The notes beneath the pieces were generated by a model. That model ran no database searches, had not been told where the DNA came from, and worked only from the letters and a program-made list of their open reading frames with translations. A DNA stretch of 64,000 bases. It comes from Gammaproteobacteria bacterium. GTDB lineage: Bacteria > Pseudomonadota > Gammaproteobacteria > Pseudomonadales > Azotimanducaceae. The translations under genes were made by a program, and so were the position numbers. Positions 45,758 to 55,673 of the stretch are shown here, in pieces; position 1 is the stretch's first letter; every line of letters starts with the position of its first letter. Location: assembly GCA_030428905.1 (NCBI GenBank), contig JAUIED010000001.1, positions 186,001-250,000 of the forward strand, in the 5' to 3' direction.

Positions 45758-46182
45758 GAGCCCTATTCGATGTCAACGTGCTCATCGCCTTGCTCGACCA
45801 GCAGCACGTCAATCATCGGTTGGCGTTTCAGTGGCTTGAACTCAATGGGCACCTTGGTTGGGCAACTTGCCCCCTCACGCAGAACGGCTGCATGCGTATC
45901 ATGTCGCAGCAACGCTACCCGAACCCCGTAGCGATCGGAGAAATTCGCAGGAAGCTCCATCGGGCTGCACAGTCCGACGCGCATGCGTTTCTACCGGATG
46001 ATGTAAGCCTGCTCGACGACGAGCTCGTTGATTCAACAGCCGTGTACGGACACCGGCAGCTCACGGATATCTACCTTCTGGCACTTTCCGTGGTACATGG
46101 TTGTCGTCTGGTCACGTTCGATCAGTCGCTTTCAACAGCGGCGGTTCGAGGCGCGGATGGTCTGCACCTCGTACAGCTGTAG
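45754..46182 (+). CDS. VapC-like PIN-domain toxin ribonuclease
   Basis: 142 residues of the PIN fold with acidic residues in place: Asp in LFDVNVLIALLD, Asp in LTDIYLLALS and Asp in VTFDQSL. VapC toxins cleave tRNA or rRNA when freed of antitoxin. It is overlapped by the antitoxin gene and followed by the second 34-bp repeat. The whole unit looks inserted into the end of the TPM operon. Confidence 0.88.
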   Translation: MRALFDVNVLIALLDQQHVNHRLAFQWLELNGHLGWATCPLTQNGCMRIMSQQRYPNPVAIGEIRRKLHRAAQSDAHAFLPDDVSLLDDELVDSTAVYGHRQLTDIYLLALSVVHGCRLVTFDQSLSTAAVRGADGLHLVQL

Positions 46183-46240
46183 CGGTTCTGAGCCGGCGGA
46201 ATACGCAACGATGAGCTTGATACTTTGGCTTTCGGCGGAT

Positions 46241-46274
46241 GAGCTACCCAACCATCTCGTGGTGATCGAGTAGC
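46241..46274. repeat. 34-bp direct repeat, right copy
   Basis: Identical to 45321-45354. It restores the C-terminal codons ELPNHLVVIE and the stop TAG of the TPM gene, here with no gene in front of it. This is the pattern left when an element inserts in a gene end and duplicates it. Confidence 0.95.
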
Positions 46275-46298
46275 CCACCCGTCTGAGGGACGCGTGCG

Positions 46299-47345
46299 CT
46301 ACATCGCGTCTACGAGGTTGCGCAGCTTCTCACAGTGCGCCACGCGTTCCTCCGTCGTTTGCCCGAGAAAGCCAACGTTTAAAGCGGATACGCCGGAGTC
46401 GCGCAGCGCATGCAGACGCTCGCGCACGAAGCCTTCGTCGCCGATGAGCGAATTCTTCGCCAGATATTCATCCGGAATGGCGGCTTCGGCGGCCTTCTTG
46501 TCTCCGGACAGATACAGGTCCTGGATGGTCTTCGCTTCTTTCCCGTAGCCGGACTTGGTGAAGATGTCGTTGTAGAAATTCTTCGACCGCGCGCCCATAC
46601 CGCCCACGTACAGCGCTGTTTGCGGGCGGCTCAGGTTGCGCAGATCCTCGAGGCCCTTGCCGATGGCGACGGCGCCGCCAGCGAAGATCTCCAGCGGCGC
46701 CCGGTTGGGATCACGCTTTTCGAATCCGGCGGCCAGCGCTTCCCCCCATACGGCGTTCGCCGCCTCGGCGGTGTAGAACGCCGGCAGCCAGGCATCTGCC
46801 AGCTCCGCGGTCATTTCCACGCTGCGCTCGCCCAGGGAGGCGATGGCGATGGGAATATCCTCGCGCACGGGATGGTTGATGAGCTTCAGCGGCTTGCCGA
46901 GGCCCGTGCCCTGGTTCTGCGGCAGCGGAATCTGATAGTGGCGCCCCAGGTGTTGAACCCGGTCTCTGCGCCACACGGTGCGGCAGATGTCGATGATCTC
47001 GCGGATGCGTGCGACGGGTGCGGTGTAAGGGATGCCGTGAAAGCCTTCTATAACCTGCGGACCTGAAGCCCCGAGCCCCAGCATGCAGCGCCCGTCGGAC
47101 AGCGAATCGATGCCGGCAGCGGTCATGGCGAGCAGGCTTGGGGTTCGTGTGTAGATCGGCAGGATGCCGGAGGCGATGGTCACCCGCTCGGTCTTGGCCG
47201 CCAGGTAGCCCATGGCGCTGGGTGCGTCGAATGAGTAGGCCTCTGGCACCCACACCACATCGAGGCCGGCCTTTTCCAGCAATTGCACTTCTTTCACCGC
47301 GTCTTTGAAGCCGGCCGCGTAGCTCAGCAGCATGGATATGCGCAT
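46299..47345 (-). CDS. LLM-class flavin-dependent oxidoreductase (F420-type)
   Basis: 348 residues of the luciferase-like monooxygenase barrel: AGLDVVWVPEAYSFDAPSAMGY, ERVTIASGILPIYTRTP, GIDSLSDGRCMLGLGASGPQ, all typical of LLM class F420-dependent enzymes. The cofactor (F420 or FMN) cannot be settled here; no F420 genes are in the window. Substrate unknown. A lone gene, followed at its 3' side by the second 34-bp repeat. Confidence 0.88.
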   Translation of the reverse strand: MRISMLLSYAAGFKDAVKEVQLLEKAGLDVVWVPEAYSFDAPSAMGYLAAKTERVTIASGILPIYTRTPSLLAMTAAGIDSLSDGRCMLGLGASGPQVIEGFHGIPYTAPVARIREIIDICRTVWRRDRVQHLGRHYQIPLPQNQGTGLGKPLKLINHPVREDIPIAIASLGERSVEMTAELADAWLPAFYTAEAANAVWGEALAAGFEKRDPNRAPLEIFAGGAVAIGKGLEDLRNLSRPQTALYVGGMGARSKNFYNDIFTKSGYGKEAKTIQDLYLSGDKKAAEAAIPDEYLAKNSLIGDEGFVRERLHALRDSGVSALNVGFLGQTTEERVAHCEKLRNLVDAM

Positions 47346-47416
47346 GGATCGTTCCCCCGGATTTGTTTAGCGGCAGAAGATGAGGAAAACTCTTGGAAAA
47401 ATAAAGAGGAAAAGCC

Positions 47417-48778
47417 ATGCGCGCGATGTTGCTCGCTATGGGCATGCTGCTCTCCTGGGCGGCGCAGGCGGACGATTACGGCCGGCAAGCCGTGGAGCGT
47501 TTGTCCGATTACCTGAAGATCGACACGATCAACCCGCCGGGGAACGAGTCTCGCGGCGTCGACTTTCTTTCCCGGCTGCTCGCCGAGGCAGGCATTGCCT
47601 ACCAGACCGGCGAGTCCGCGCCAGGCCGCGGTAACCTCTGGGCGAAGCTGCCCGGTGGCGATAAACCAGGCCTGGTATTGCTGCACCACATTGATGTGGT
47701 GCCGGCGAACGAGAAATTCTGGAGCTTCGACCCGCTCTCCGGAGAGGTGAAAGACGGCTTCGTTTATGGCCGTGGCGCCATCGACACCAAAGGCCTCGGC
47801 ATGACCCACCTGCAGGCGTTCATCGCGCTCAAGGCATCGGGGGCAAAGCTGAACCGTGACGTGTGGTTCATTGCCACCGCTGACGAAGAGGCAGGCGGCA
47901 TGTTCGGTGCCGGCTGGTTGATCGAGGCGCACCGGGACATCTTTGATGGCGTGGGCTATGTGCTGAATGAAGGTGGTGCCGGGCGGATGTTCGGTGAGCA
48001 GGCGGCGAATCTCGTGGAAGTGACCCAGAAGGTGCCCTTGTGGCTGCGCATGACGGCCTACGGCCGGCCTGGACATGGCTCGTCCCCGCAGGTGGAAACC
48101 GCGGTAACGCGCCTTGTGCGGGCGGCGCACCGGATCGCGCAAACGCAGTTCTCACCGCGGGTGGTGCCTGCGGTGAAGGCGATGTTCGAAGGTACCGCAC
48201 CGTTTCGCAGCGCTGAGGAGCGCGCCCGCATGGCGGATGTGGAGAACGCTGTAAAGGACCGGGAGTTCATGCTGGCCCTGCAGATGCAGGAGCCTGCGAC
48301 ACACGCGCTACTGCGTAATACGTGTTCGATCACGCGCCTCGAAGGCAGTAGCAAGATCAACGTGGTGCCGGCGGAGGTATTTGCTGAGCTCGACTGCCGG
48401 CTGCTGCCCGACCAGGACCCCAACGCCTTTCTCGAGGAACTGCGGCTCATCATCAATGATGACAACGTCGAGATCAGCCGCCTGATGGGCTTCACTCCGG
48501 CGGTCAGCCGCACCGATACGGAGGTGTTCCGGGCGCTGGCGGCGGTGACGGAGGAAGCCTATGGGGCGCAGACCGTGCCGACTGTTTCCGCCGGATTTAC
48601 CGACAGCCATTTCTTCCGCGACATGGGCATCACCAGTTACGGCTTTTCGCCTTTCGTTTTCTCGCCGGAGGAGATGCGCGGTATCCACGGCAACGATGAG
48701 CGCGTGTCGGTGCGCAACGTCGAACAAGGTACAGCGGTAATGATCGATCTGCTGCGGCGCATTGCGGTAGATGATTGA
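47417..48778 (+). CDS. M20-family metallopeptidase (ArgE/DapE/CPG2 type), exported
   Basis: 453 residues with signal peptide (LLAMGMLLSWAAQA). The two-zinc motif is LLHHIDVVPAN, GRGAIDTKG, TADEEAGG and the C-terminal SHFFRDMG. The internal dimerisation lid domain is present. It would remove an acyl or terminal amino acid from a peptide or amide. AGAGGAAAA precedes ATG 47417. Divergent from the LLM gene; three bp from the convergent TetR gene. Confidence 0.9.
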   Translation: MRAMLLAMGMLLSWAAQADDYGRQAVERLSDYLKIDTINPPGNESRGVDFLSRLLAEAGIAYQTGESAPGRGNLWAKLPGGDKPGLVLLHHIDVVPANEKFWSFDPLSGEVKDGFVYGRGAIDTKGLGMTHLQAFIALKASGAKLNRDVWFIATADEEAGGMFGAGWLIEAHRDIFDGVGYVLNEGGAGRMFGEQAANLVEVTQKVPLWLRMTAYGRPGHGSSPQVETAVTRLVRAAHRIAQTQFSPRVVPAVKAMFEGTAPFRSAEERARMADVENAVKDREFMLALQMQEPATHALLRNTCSITRLEGSSKINVVPAEVFAELDCRLLPDQDPNAFLEELRLIINDDNVEISRLMGFTPAVSRTDTEVFRALAAVTEEAYGAQTVPTVSAGFTDSHFFRDMGITSYGFSPFVFSPEEMRGIHGNDERVSVRNVEQGTAVMIDLLRRIAVDD

Positions 48779-48781
48779 ACG

Positions 48782-49393
48782 CTACGATGCGCGTTCTGGG
48801 GGCGCACTCAGCTCGGCCAGGCTGATGAGCTGCTTGAGCTGATCGCGAAAGCGCTGAAAGTCCGGGTCGTGGGAAGGCGCGCCTGCGGTCTGCATGGTTA
48901 CGGATGCGCCTAACAGTGCAGCAAGCACGATGCGAGGCAACTCGCTGTTTACCATGCTGGAATCGGTGCGCAGGCTACCGGCTGCTTGGGTCCAGGCATC
49001 GGTCACCGAGCGCATCTTGCGCATGAGGCGCGTCTTGTCCGCCATATCGCCGCGCACACCGCTGCGAATCTGCTGGTAGGCGAGGTAGGCGCGGTTGTTG
49101 ATCTGCTCCCAGACGAAGTCCACCATCGTGTTCAGCGAGGGGCTGGCGCCGGGCGCCGAATCCAGTTGCGTTCTGACCTCGTGGCGGAGCGCCGCGCCGA
49201 TGTGCTCGAGCACGTCTTCCAGGAGTTCCGTGCGGCTGGCGTAGTGGTGATGGATCGCACCGCGGCTGAGCCCAGCCCGCTTCGCCACATCAACGAAGGT
49301 TGTGCCCGCAAGGCCGCGTTGGTTTAACAGATCGATGGCCGCGTCGATAAGGCGCTGGCGGGTGTCGCTGCTCTGAGTCTGCAATTTGCTCAC
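48782..49393 (-). CDS. TetR/AcrR-family regulator
   Basis: 203 residues with N-terminal helix-turn-helix TTFVDVAKRAGLSRGAIHHHYASRTELLEDVL, and a ligand-binding C-terminal domain typical of the family. The start GTG 49393 is used. Likely target: the divergent gap to csrA, which holds a 10-bp inverted repeat at 49435-49468. The ligand is unknown. Confidence 0.9.
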   Translation of the reverse strand: MSKLQTQSSDTRQRLIDAAIDLLNQRGLAGTTFVDVAKRAGLSRGAIHHHYASRTELLEDVLEHIGAALRHEVRTQLDSAPGASPSLNTMVDFVWEQINNRAYLAYQQIRSGVRGDMADKTRLMRKMRSVTDAWTQAAGSLRTDSSMVNSELPRIVLAALLGASVTMQTAGAPSHDPDFQRFRDQLKQLISLAELSAPPERAS

Positions 49394-49434
49394 AATCCCT
49401 GCAATCTAGGCAAATCTGCAGCACAAAGCCAGGG

Positions 49435-49468
49435 TACATACATGTATGCATGGAGGAGCATGTATGTA
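49435..49468. promoter_or_regulatory. Inverted repeat in the TetR/csrA gap, possible TetR operator
   Basis: TACATACATG and CATGTATGTA form perfect 10-bp arms around a 14-bp spacer. The left half also contains the 12-bp palindrome CATACATGTATG. The right arm overlaps a possible -10 hexamer TATACT (49467-49472). Occupancy by TetR would be expected to affect csrA or tetR transcription. Confidence 0.6.
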
Positions 49469-49561
49469 TACTTGACGGCCATAAGTGAGGCGCTCCAACA
49501 GCTCGGAGCAATGGGGTCTGGAGACCAGGCTCTGAGTTAAAGAGAAGACCACGGGGGAACC

Positions 49562-49765
49562 ATGCTCATTCTGACCAGACGACCGGGAGAAGCGATTCGT
49601 ATCGGTGATGATGTCGAAGTGTACGTGGTGGCGGTGAACGGCAATCAGGTACGGCTCGGCATCAAGGCGCCACGTAACGTGCCCGTGCACCGGGAAGAAA
49701 TCTACGTAAAGATCTCTGCGCAAGACACAGAGTCCGAGCAGCCGGCGCAAGGCAGCTCAGCCTGA
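49562..49765 (+). CDS. csrA: Carbon storage regulator CsrA/RsmA
   Basis: 67 residues with the conserved core [35 protein letters not shown], including Leu4 and Arg44 needed to bind GGA in RNA hairpins. Csr proteins repress or stabilise many mRNAs. The leader has GGA-containing motifs (CGGAGCA, CTGGAGACC, GGGGGAA near the start), compatible with autoregulation. It is not in the usual alaS-csrA-tRNA-Ser setting; it is between TetR and an octaheme cytochrome, so it may be an additional paralogue. Confidence 0.95.
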   Translation: MLILTRRPGEAIRIGDDVEVYVVAVNGNQVRLGIKAPRNVPVHREEIYVKISAQDTESEQPAQGSSA

Positions 49766-51916
49766 TCCTGCGGCGAGCTGTTGCAGCAGTGCTGCACCTC
49801 TAGGATCTCCAATGTCCGACAGTCGCCTGGCCCAGCCAGCGGCTGTCTGCCGGTCGCCGGCATCACGGCGTAAGGTAGCGGCGAGAAACAGCACTTCGGC
49901 ATCCCTTGCATGTCGGTCAGACGCCGCCAGTTCGATGATGTTGATCGCTTCGGCATGATTTCCTGCAGCGTTGAGCGCAAGGGCGTAGGAGTACACGTAG
50001 AGTGGATTGTCAGGCGCGAGCTCCTGAGCGCTTTGTAGCCAGGTCACAGACGCCTGCTGCTGTCGATTGCGCACCAGCCATAAACCGTATGCATATGCAG
50101 CCTCGGCACTCACGGCCGGGCCCTCGACGGCCCGCAGCAGAAGCACGCCGGCGTCTTCGTCGCGTCCCTGGGCGCGCAGCACGTCTGCCAGGTTCACGAG
50201 TGCTGGCAGAAAGTCCGGCTCAATCTCCAGTGCCTGTCTAAGCGCACTTTCGGCAGCGAGTTGGTTCTGTTCGAAGCGGTGCAGCGTTGCCAGGTTGACC
50301 TGTGCCTCCGGCGTGTCGCCGTTGAGCACTTGCGCGGCGCGGTACTCTTCTATCGCGCTGTCTGCCACCTCGCTGCCGGGGGCTGCCAGGGCCTGCGCGA
50401 CCGCTTCCAGACGAACGGCACGCAGCGGATCGGTGGAAGCACGTAGCAGCGCGCGATTGCGCTGCGCCTCGGGTAAGCGATGCACTGCTGCCAGAGCGCC
50501 GAGTCGAACCAGACCGCTGTCCTCGACCAGCGCCTTTTCGATGGCCTGTCGGGATTGCCAGCTGTGTCCGTGTGCGAGGGAGGCCAGGGCGGTAGCCCGC
50601 AACATTGCCGGTGCCTGGATGTCGTTCGCCAGATCGCTGAGGCCCGGCTCCGTGCCTGCATGCAGCGAAGCTGCAAGATTGTTTGCGCGTTGCGGACCGA
50701 AATGATCTTCAATTGCCTGTGCGGCCCAGGCGTTGCCTTGCACCGCATCGCTGTGGTCATGGCATGTGGCGCACACGTTGCGCGTGTCGCCGCCAAAGTC
50801 CGGGCGGGGCACACGGAAGCCGTGGTCACGCCTGGCATCCACAGTCATGTAGGTGCGCTCCGGCATGTGACAGGTGATGCATTGCGCGGCTGCTGTGCCT
50901 GGCGCGTGCAGGTGGTGCTCAACCGAGTCGTAGGACGTCCGGCGCAGCGTTGGGAAGTCGGCGTTGCCGGCCGGCGAGTGGCACTGGGTGCATAGTGTGT
51001 TGTCACTTGTCAGCACTGCAGCGGTGTGCGGTTCGTGGCAATGGCTGCAGGTAACACCCTCGGCATACATGCGGCTGGATACGAAAGAGCCCCACACATA
51101 CACCTCGTCGTCGATCTGCGCGTCGGTGGTGTACAGCGGCGGCTGCAGCAGGACTGGGCGGTAGTGGTCGAGAAATCTGCGTCCAGGGCGGAAGCCTTCG
51201 GCGATCTCGCTGCGGCGCGAATGACATGTCGCGCAGGTGTCGGTCAGTTCCTCAGCGGTACTGCTCAGGGAGGCGAGCCGGTAGGTCTTTGGCTCATCAA
51301 TGTGCAGCGAACCCGGCCCGTGACAGGCCTCACAGCCCACCGTCAGCTCCGCTGCCTGGGTGGTGTAACTATCGCTGTCGGCGAGGTAGCCCTTACGTAG
51401 ATCCGTCGCGTGGCAATCCGCGCACATGTGATTCCAGGTGTGCGCGCGGCCTTGCCAGTGCATCGCCTCACCGGGTTCGGGTGCCTGCTCCTCGTATAGA
51501 TCAAACCAGCGTTGCCCGCCCTGTTCCGCGGGACGTGCATCCCACGCGTAGTTGAACGCCTGCAAACGGCCGCCGGGTGCCTGCACCAGGTACTGCTGCA
51601 GGGGGCTCACACCGAACGTATGGGTAACCTCTAGAGTCAGCCCGTCGACACGCAGCTGATAGCGTTCTCCCTGCCGCTCGAATAGGGCATCGCCCAGCGT
51701 TGCCGGTGTGGTTGCGAGCACGTGCTCGGCAGTTGCCGGCTGCATGGCCGCTGCATGGTGGCTTTTGGACCAGGCCGAATACTCCGCCTCGTGGCAATGC
51801 CGGCAGGCCGCACTTCCGGTGTAAGTCGCGGAAGCCTTGGATACAGGGCCTGTGGGCGCACCGTCGCCGCAAGCGGCGAGGGCAAGAGTAAAAATCAGAA
51901 GGAGAGTTCTGGCCAC
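49757..51916 (-). CDS. Octaheme c-type cytochrome with HEAT/TPR repeats, lipoprotein
   Basis: 719 residues: lipoprotein signal ([15 protein letters not shown]), then eight CxxCH motifs (CRHCH, CADCH, CEACH, CATCH, CSHCH, CTQCH, CITCH, CATCH), then a helical repeat region, apparently HEAT-like, and C-terminal TPRs. Related multiheme-TPR proteins exist in many marine gammaproteobacteria, with unclear electron acceptor. The start GTG 51916 begins the signal peptide. The protein would sit in the periplasm or on the outer membrane. The stop region overlaps csrA by 9 bp. Confidence 0.88.
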   Translation of the reverse strand: MARTLLLIFTLALAACGDGAPTGPVSKASATYTGSAACRHCHEAEYSAWSKSHHAAAMQPATAEHVLATTPATLGDALFERQGERYQLRVDGLTLEVTHTFGVSPLQQYLVQAPGGRLQAFNYAWDARPAEQGGQRWFDLYEEQAPEPGEAMHWQGRAHTWNHMCADCHATDLRKGYLADSDSYTTQAAELTVGCEACHGPGSLHIDEPKTYRLASLSSTAEELTDTCATCHSRRSEIAEGFRPGRRFLDHYRPVLLQPPLYTTDAQIDDEVYVWGSFVSSRMYAEGVTCSHCHEPHTAAVLTSDNTLCTQCHSPAGNADFPTLRRTSYDSVEHHLHAPGTAAAQCITCHMPERTYMTVDARRDHGFRVPRPDFGGDTRNVCATCHDHSDAVQGNAWAAQAIEDHFGPQRANNLAASLHAGTEPGLSDLANDIQAPAMLRATALASLAHGHSWQSRQAIEKALVEDSGLVRLGALAAVHRLPEAQRNRALLRASTDPLRAVRLEAVAQALAAPGSEVADSAIEEYRAAQVLNGDTPEAQVNLATLHRFEQNQLAAESALRQALEIEPDFLPALVNLADVLRAQGRDEDAGVLLLRAVEGPAVSAEAAYAYGLWLVRNRQQQASVTWLQSAQELAPDNPLYVYSYALALNAAGNHAEAINIIELAASDRHARDAEVLFLAATLRRDAGDRQTAAGWARRLSDIGDPRGAALLQQLAAGSG

Positions 51917-51944
51917 GAGGGGCGCGCTGCCTTATGTTTTGGAA

Positions 51945-53153
51945 ATGAACATCTCAGACTCAGACATCGACTTTACCCCGCTGCACGAGCGGATGGCGAC
52001 CTACGTGGACCAGGGCATCCTGTCGTGCGTGAACACGCTCATCATGCGCGGCACCGAGGTGCTGGATTTCTCCATGCACGGCTACATGGATCTCGAAAGC
52101 CGCGAGCCGCTTCGGGAAGACGCCATCTTTCGTATGTACTCCAACACGAAGATCGTCACCTCGGTGGCCCTCATGCAGCTCTACGAACGCGGCCTGGTGG
52201 ATATCGACGACGACATCGCCACCTACCTGCCCGAGTTTGCCGACATGCGGGTACTGAAGCCCGGTGCGCAGACCGCAGACGACGTGGAAGCGGCGGCGGC
52301 GCCGATTCTCGTGCGGCATGTGCTGAGTCACAGCGCTGGCTTTTCCTACGGCTTCATTGAGCCGGATTCGCTCATCGACCGCATCTATACGGAAAACGGC
52401 ATCAACCTGTTCGGGGGAATGGACCCGACGCTGGAAGAGCTTTGTCAGCTGCTCGCCGGACTGCCGCTCGCCTACCAACCCGGTACCGATTGGCGATACA
52501 GCCTCGCCACGGATGTCTGCGCGCGGCTGGTAGAAGTCGTGTCAGGATTGCCCTTCGACGCCTATCTCAATGCGCACATTTTTCAACCCCTGGGCATGGT
52601 GGACACCGGCTTCTACGTGCCTGAGGACAAACAACACCGGTTCACGACGCAATACGCGCCTGTCGACCTGTTCGATCCCATGAAACCCGGACTGAACAAG
52701 CACGACGACCCGCGCACGGGCGTGTACGCCCAGCCTCGACGTTATCTGAATGGCGGCGGCGGCCTGGTGTCGACCATGGGAGATTATGCGAACTTCATTC
52801 GCATGATCGTCTCCGGCGGCATCTGGGACGGCGCGGTCATCCTCAAACCGGAGACGCTGCGGCTCATGCGCACCAACCAGCTGGCGGATGGCGTGGGCGT
52901 GCGGTTCCCCATGTGGGAGATGCCCGGCACGGTGTTCGGCCTCGGTTTTGCACTCAAAGAACGCATCGCTGAAGAAGAGCCGCTCGGCATGCTGCACGAG
53001 TACCACTGGGGCGGCATGGCCGGCACCCATTCCTGGATGGCACCAACGGCAGGCATTTCCGGTATCTGCATGACGCAACGCATGCCGGGTTTCTGGCACC
53101 CGTTCAGCCACGAGTTCAAGGCGATGGCGTACGGTCTGACCGCTTCAGGCTGA
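51945..53153 (+). CDS. Beta-lactamase-fold serine hydrolase (esterase-like)
   Basis: 402 residues without signal peptide. SxxK is found in MYSNTKIVTS, the second motif Tyr in WRYSLATDV, and C-terminal YHWGGMAGTHSW. This resembles EstB/class C-like esterases rather than antibiotic-degrading enzymes. Start ATG 51945 lies 28 bp from the divergent cytochrome start. The 3' end overlaps the convergent phosphatidyltransferase gene by 38 bp. Confidence 0.87.
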   Translation: MNISDSDIDFTPLHERMATYVDQGILSCVNTLIMRGTEVLDFSMHGYMDLESREPLREDAIFRMYSNTKIVTSVALMQLYERGLVDIDDDIATYLPEFADMRVLKPGAQTADDVEAAAAPILVRHVLSHSAGFSYGFIEPDSLIDRIYTENGINLFGGMDPTLEELCQLLAGLPLAYQPGTDWRYSLATDVCARLVEVVSGLPFDAYLNAHIFQPLGMVDTGFYVPEDKQHRFTTQYAPVDLFDPMKPGLNKHDDPRTGVYAQPRRYLNGGGGLVSTMGDYANFIRMIVSGGIWDGAVILKPETLRLMRTNQLADGVGVRFPMWEMPGTVFGLGFALKERIAEEEPLGMLHEYHWGGMAGTHSWMAPTAGISGICMTQRMPGFWHPFSHEFKAMAYGLTASG

Positions 53154-53664
53154 TCAGCGTAACGGCGCGGTCTGCCATGCTGAGCACGGTGGTTGCGACC
53201 AGCAGCCATCCAGCCCACAGGACGGGTGTGGCGAGCCAGGGCCACACGCCGATGCCATGGCCGATCACCACTACTCCTACCAGCACGAAGTACGCCACGC
53301 CGTTGTAGCGGCCGAGCTTGCTGGCGCGGAGCGACTGCCCGGCCAACGCTTTCGAGTCGAGGAGATACTGCAGGAATGCTGCGAGAATCAGCCAGCCGAG
53401 CGGCGCCGGCAGCATGCCGAGTGATGCGGCGATCCAGGCAGATGCTGAGACGAATAGCGCGTCCGTTGCATGGTCGAGAACGCCGCCGAGCGGTGAAGCC
53501 TGGCCGAGCCGCCGCGCTATCGGACCGTCAAAGTAGTCGGTGAGTGCCGCCACCACGAACAGCACGCTTGCGGCGGCCCATCGGCCTTCTAGCATGCACC
53601 ACAGCATCGGCGCGATGCACAGCGCGCGCACTAGGGTCAGCAGATTTGCCCAGGTCAGCGTCAT
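53116..53664 (-). CDS. CDP-alcohol phosphatidyltransferase family protein
   Basis: 182 residues with four to six membrane helices and the full catalytic motif DYFDGPIARRLG then SPLGGVLDHATD. It transfers a phosphatidyl group from CDP-diacylglycerol to an alcohol (for example glycerol phosphate, inositol or another polyol). The alcohol substrate cannot be read. PgsA-like, but the gene is not in the usual uvrC-pgsA context. Confidence 0.9.
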   Translation of the reverse strand: MTLTWANLLTLVRALCIAPMLWCMLEGRWAAASVLFVVAALTDYFDGPIARRLGQASPLGGVLDHATDALFVSASAWIAASLGMLPAPLGWLILAAFLQYLLDSKALAGQSLRASKLGRYNGVAYFVLVGVVVIGHGIGVWPWLATPVLWAGWLLVATTVLSMADRAVTLISLKRSDRTPSP

Positions 53665-53715
53665 GGCGTCATGCTAGCAGCACGCGCGTAGGGAAGAGCA
53701 AACTCGGGGGCGAAT

Positions 53716-54597
53716 ATGTCAGGGGTGCTGATCACAGGGGCGAACGGACACTTGGGCAGGCGGCTGATTACCGCTTTGCACGGCAAGGTACCGCTGCGCG
53801 CTGCAGTCCGTTCGCCCAGAGCCGCAGCGCAGCTCGACGGGTTTCCCGGCCTCGAAGTGGTGCAGGTGGACTACACCGATGCGCAGAGCATGACAGCGGC
53901 CGTAGATGGTATGTCGGCGGTCGTGCACCTCGTCGGCATCCTCAAAGAGGGTGCAGGTAACACATACGAGGTGGCGCACGAACAGACCTGCGCCACATTG
54001 GTAGCAGCGCTGGAAGGGCGGCGGGACGATGTGGCGGTGGCCTACGTGAGCATCCTCGGCTCATCGGTGCATAGCGCCAACGCCTGTCTGCGTTCGAAGG
54101 GTGCGGCGGAAGAGATCCTCCTGCGCAGCCTCGCCAGGGCCACGGTGCTACAGGTGCCCATGGTGCTGGGAGAGGGTGATTATGCGGCGAGAAGCCTGGC
54201 TGTGCGGGCGCGCAAGGCGCTGTCTTTTGGCTTCCGCATGGAAAGCCTCGAGCAACCCATCTACGCCGGAGATGTCACTCAGGCGCTCGAGGTGGCAACC
54301 ACCAACGCGCACGGACGCGTTTTGCTGGGAGGCCCGGAGGTACTCAGCCGGCGATCCCTGGTGCAGCGAGCCGCAGCGGTGCTGGGCCGTGAGACCCGAG
54401 TAGTTTCATTGCCCGTGGCGTTAGGCATGGCGCTGGCGGCGCTGCTTGAGCGCGTCTCGGCGAACCCGCCGGTGACCCGGGCCATGCTCGGCGTGCTGGA
54501 CCACGATGACGATGTGCCGTCTGAACCTGCTGCGGCCGCGCTCGGCATTATCCACACGCCGCTCGACGATATGCTCCGGCGCACGATCGCTGGTTGA
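53716..54597 (+). CDS. NAD(P)-binding extended SDR-like protein
   Basis: 293 residues with dinucleotide fold GVLITGANGHLGRRLITAL, HLVGILKEG, and YAGDVTQALEVA, as in NAD(P)H-binding atypical SDRs (complex I NDUFA9-like). The catalytic Tyr-x-x-x-Lys is not evident, so it may bind the cofactor without being a dehydrogenase. Its neighbour on the 3' side is 5 bp away and convergent. Confidence 0.85.
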   Translation: MSGVLITGANGHLGRRLITALHGKVPLRAAVRSPRAAAQLDGFPGLEVVQVDYTDAQSMTAAVDGMSAVVHLVGILKEGAGNTYEVAHEQTCATLVAALEGRRDDVAVAYVSILGSSVHSANACLRSKGAAEEILLRSLARATVLQVPMVLGEGDYAARSLAVRARKALSFGFRMESLEQPIYAGDVTQALEVATTNAHGRVLLGGPEVLSRRSLVQRAAAVLGRETRVVSLPVALGMALAALLERVSANPPVTRAMLGVLDHDDDVPSEPAAAALGIIHTPLDDMLRRTIAG

Positions 54598-54602
54598 GGC
54601 GA

Positions 54603-55673
54603 CTATCGCAGCGCGCGGTAGAGATACGGCAGGCTGACGTCCATGCGGTAGTCGATGCCGGAGTGTGTGCCGTCGAACTCTTCGTAGCGGTGCTTCACTT
54701 TGAGCTGGCTGAGCTTTGCAGAAAGCTGCCGGCTGCCGAAGTGGATGTGGTACTGATCCCGCCAGCCGCAGTCGATGAACAGGGCCTTCAGCGAGCGCAA
54801 TGCACTCGTGTGCCTGGCTACCAGATGAATCGGGTCGTGCGCCAGCCAGCGTTTCCAGCGGCTTTCGATAAGCTCACCGGTATGCATGTCGAAAGGTATG
54901 CGAAAGCCATTGGGCGCCTTTGGGTCCGGGTCGTAGGTCGCTGCCATGCACACCATCATGAGCGTCGAGATGTCCATGCCGGATGGGCTGCGCTTGTTCC
55001 ACAGCTGTTCCAGAAAGGCAGCCACGCGGCCATCGTCCTGGCCCCGGCGAAGCGCCTGAGTGCGAGTTGCGGTCGTGTTCGGGCGAAACGCGTGCAGGTG
55101 CGTCAACGCCGCCGGCCACTCGGTGCGGTAGACGAAATCGAAGTAAGCATCTCCCGAGTGGTTGGCAACGCCGCCCCAGGTGTCGGCATACAGGCAGCCA
55201 TGCACCATGGCACCGTAACCGCCAGAGGACTTGCCGAAACAGCCACGGTGCGCGCGGTCGGCCTTGGTGGCCAGCGTCTGATCCACAAATGGTACCAGCT
55301 CCCGGGTCAGGTAATCGGCGTAGCGGCCGATGGCGCTGGAGTTGATGTACTGGTTGCCGCCTAGCGATGTGAAACAGTCAGGGAACACGACGATCGCGCC
55401 GCCGAGCTTGCCCTCCTCATGCAGCCGGTCGAGCTGCTCGGGCACGTTCTCGTCGAAGTTTTTCCAGTTGGTGTGCGAGAAACCGGAACCCGTGTAGCCG
55501 GTGAGATCGTACAGCACGGGATAGCGGCGCTTGCCGGACGGGTTGTATCCCGGTGGCAGCCAGGCGTGGAAGCGTCGCACGTGCGGGTCATTGAGCGGAT
55601 TGTTCTGGAGCACACGGGATGTGTGCTCCAGCGTTATGACCTCTCCCGCAGCGGTCGCGATGCGTTTCCTCAT
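54603..55673 (-). CDS. Putative alpha/beta-hydrolase esterase (esterase D-like)
   Basis: 356 residues with a serine elbow [10 protein letters not shown] and N-terminal region [12 protein letters not shown] followed by [14 protein letters not shown], as in esterase D/enterochelin esterase-type proteins. The His should lie in [12 protein letters not shown] near the C-terminus. Function is hydrolysis of a carboxylic ester, substrate unknown. It overlaps the upstream htpX gene by 4 bp. Confidence 0.86.
   Translation of the reverse strand: MRKRIATAAGEVITLEHTSRVLQNNPLNDPHVRRFHAWLPPGYNPSGKRRYPVLYDLTGYTGSGFSHTNWKNFDENVPEQLDRLHEEGKLGGAIVVFPDCFTSLGGNQYINSSAIGRYADYLTRELVPFVDQTLATKADRAHRGCFGKSSGGYGAMVHGCLYADTWGGVANHSGDAYFDFVYRTEWPAALTHLHAFRPNTTATRTQALRRGQDDGRVAAFLEQLWNKRSPSGMDISTLMMVCMAATYDPDPKAPNGFRIPFDMHTGELIESRWKRWLAHDPIHLVARHTSALRSLKALFIDCGWRDQYHIHFGSRQLSAKLSQLKVKHRYEEFDGTHSGIDYRMDVSLPYLYRALR

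Noticed and set aside
45321-46274. 34-bp repeats as integron attC sites
   Set aside because: One side has an ACCCAAC-like box but no matching GTTRRRY core on the other side, and no integrase is nearby.
49766-49800. tRNA-Ser after csrA
   Set aside because: The usual csrA-tRNA arrangement was checked; the sequence here is the coding end of the cytochrome gene.
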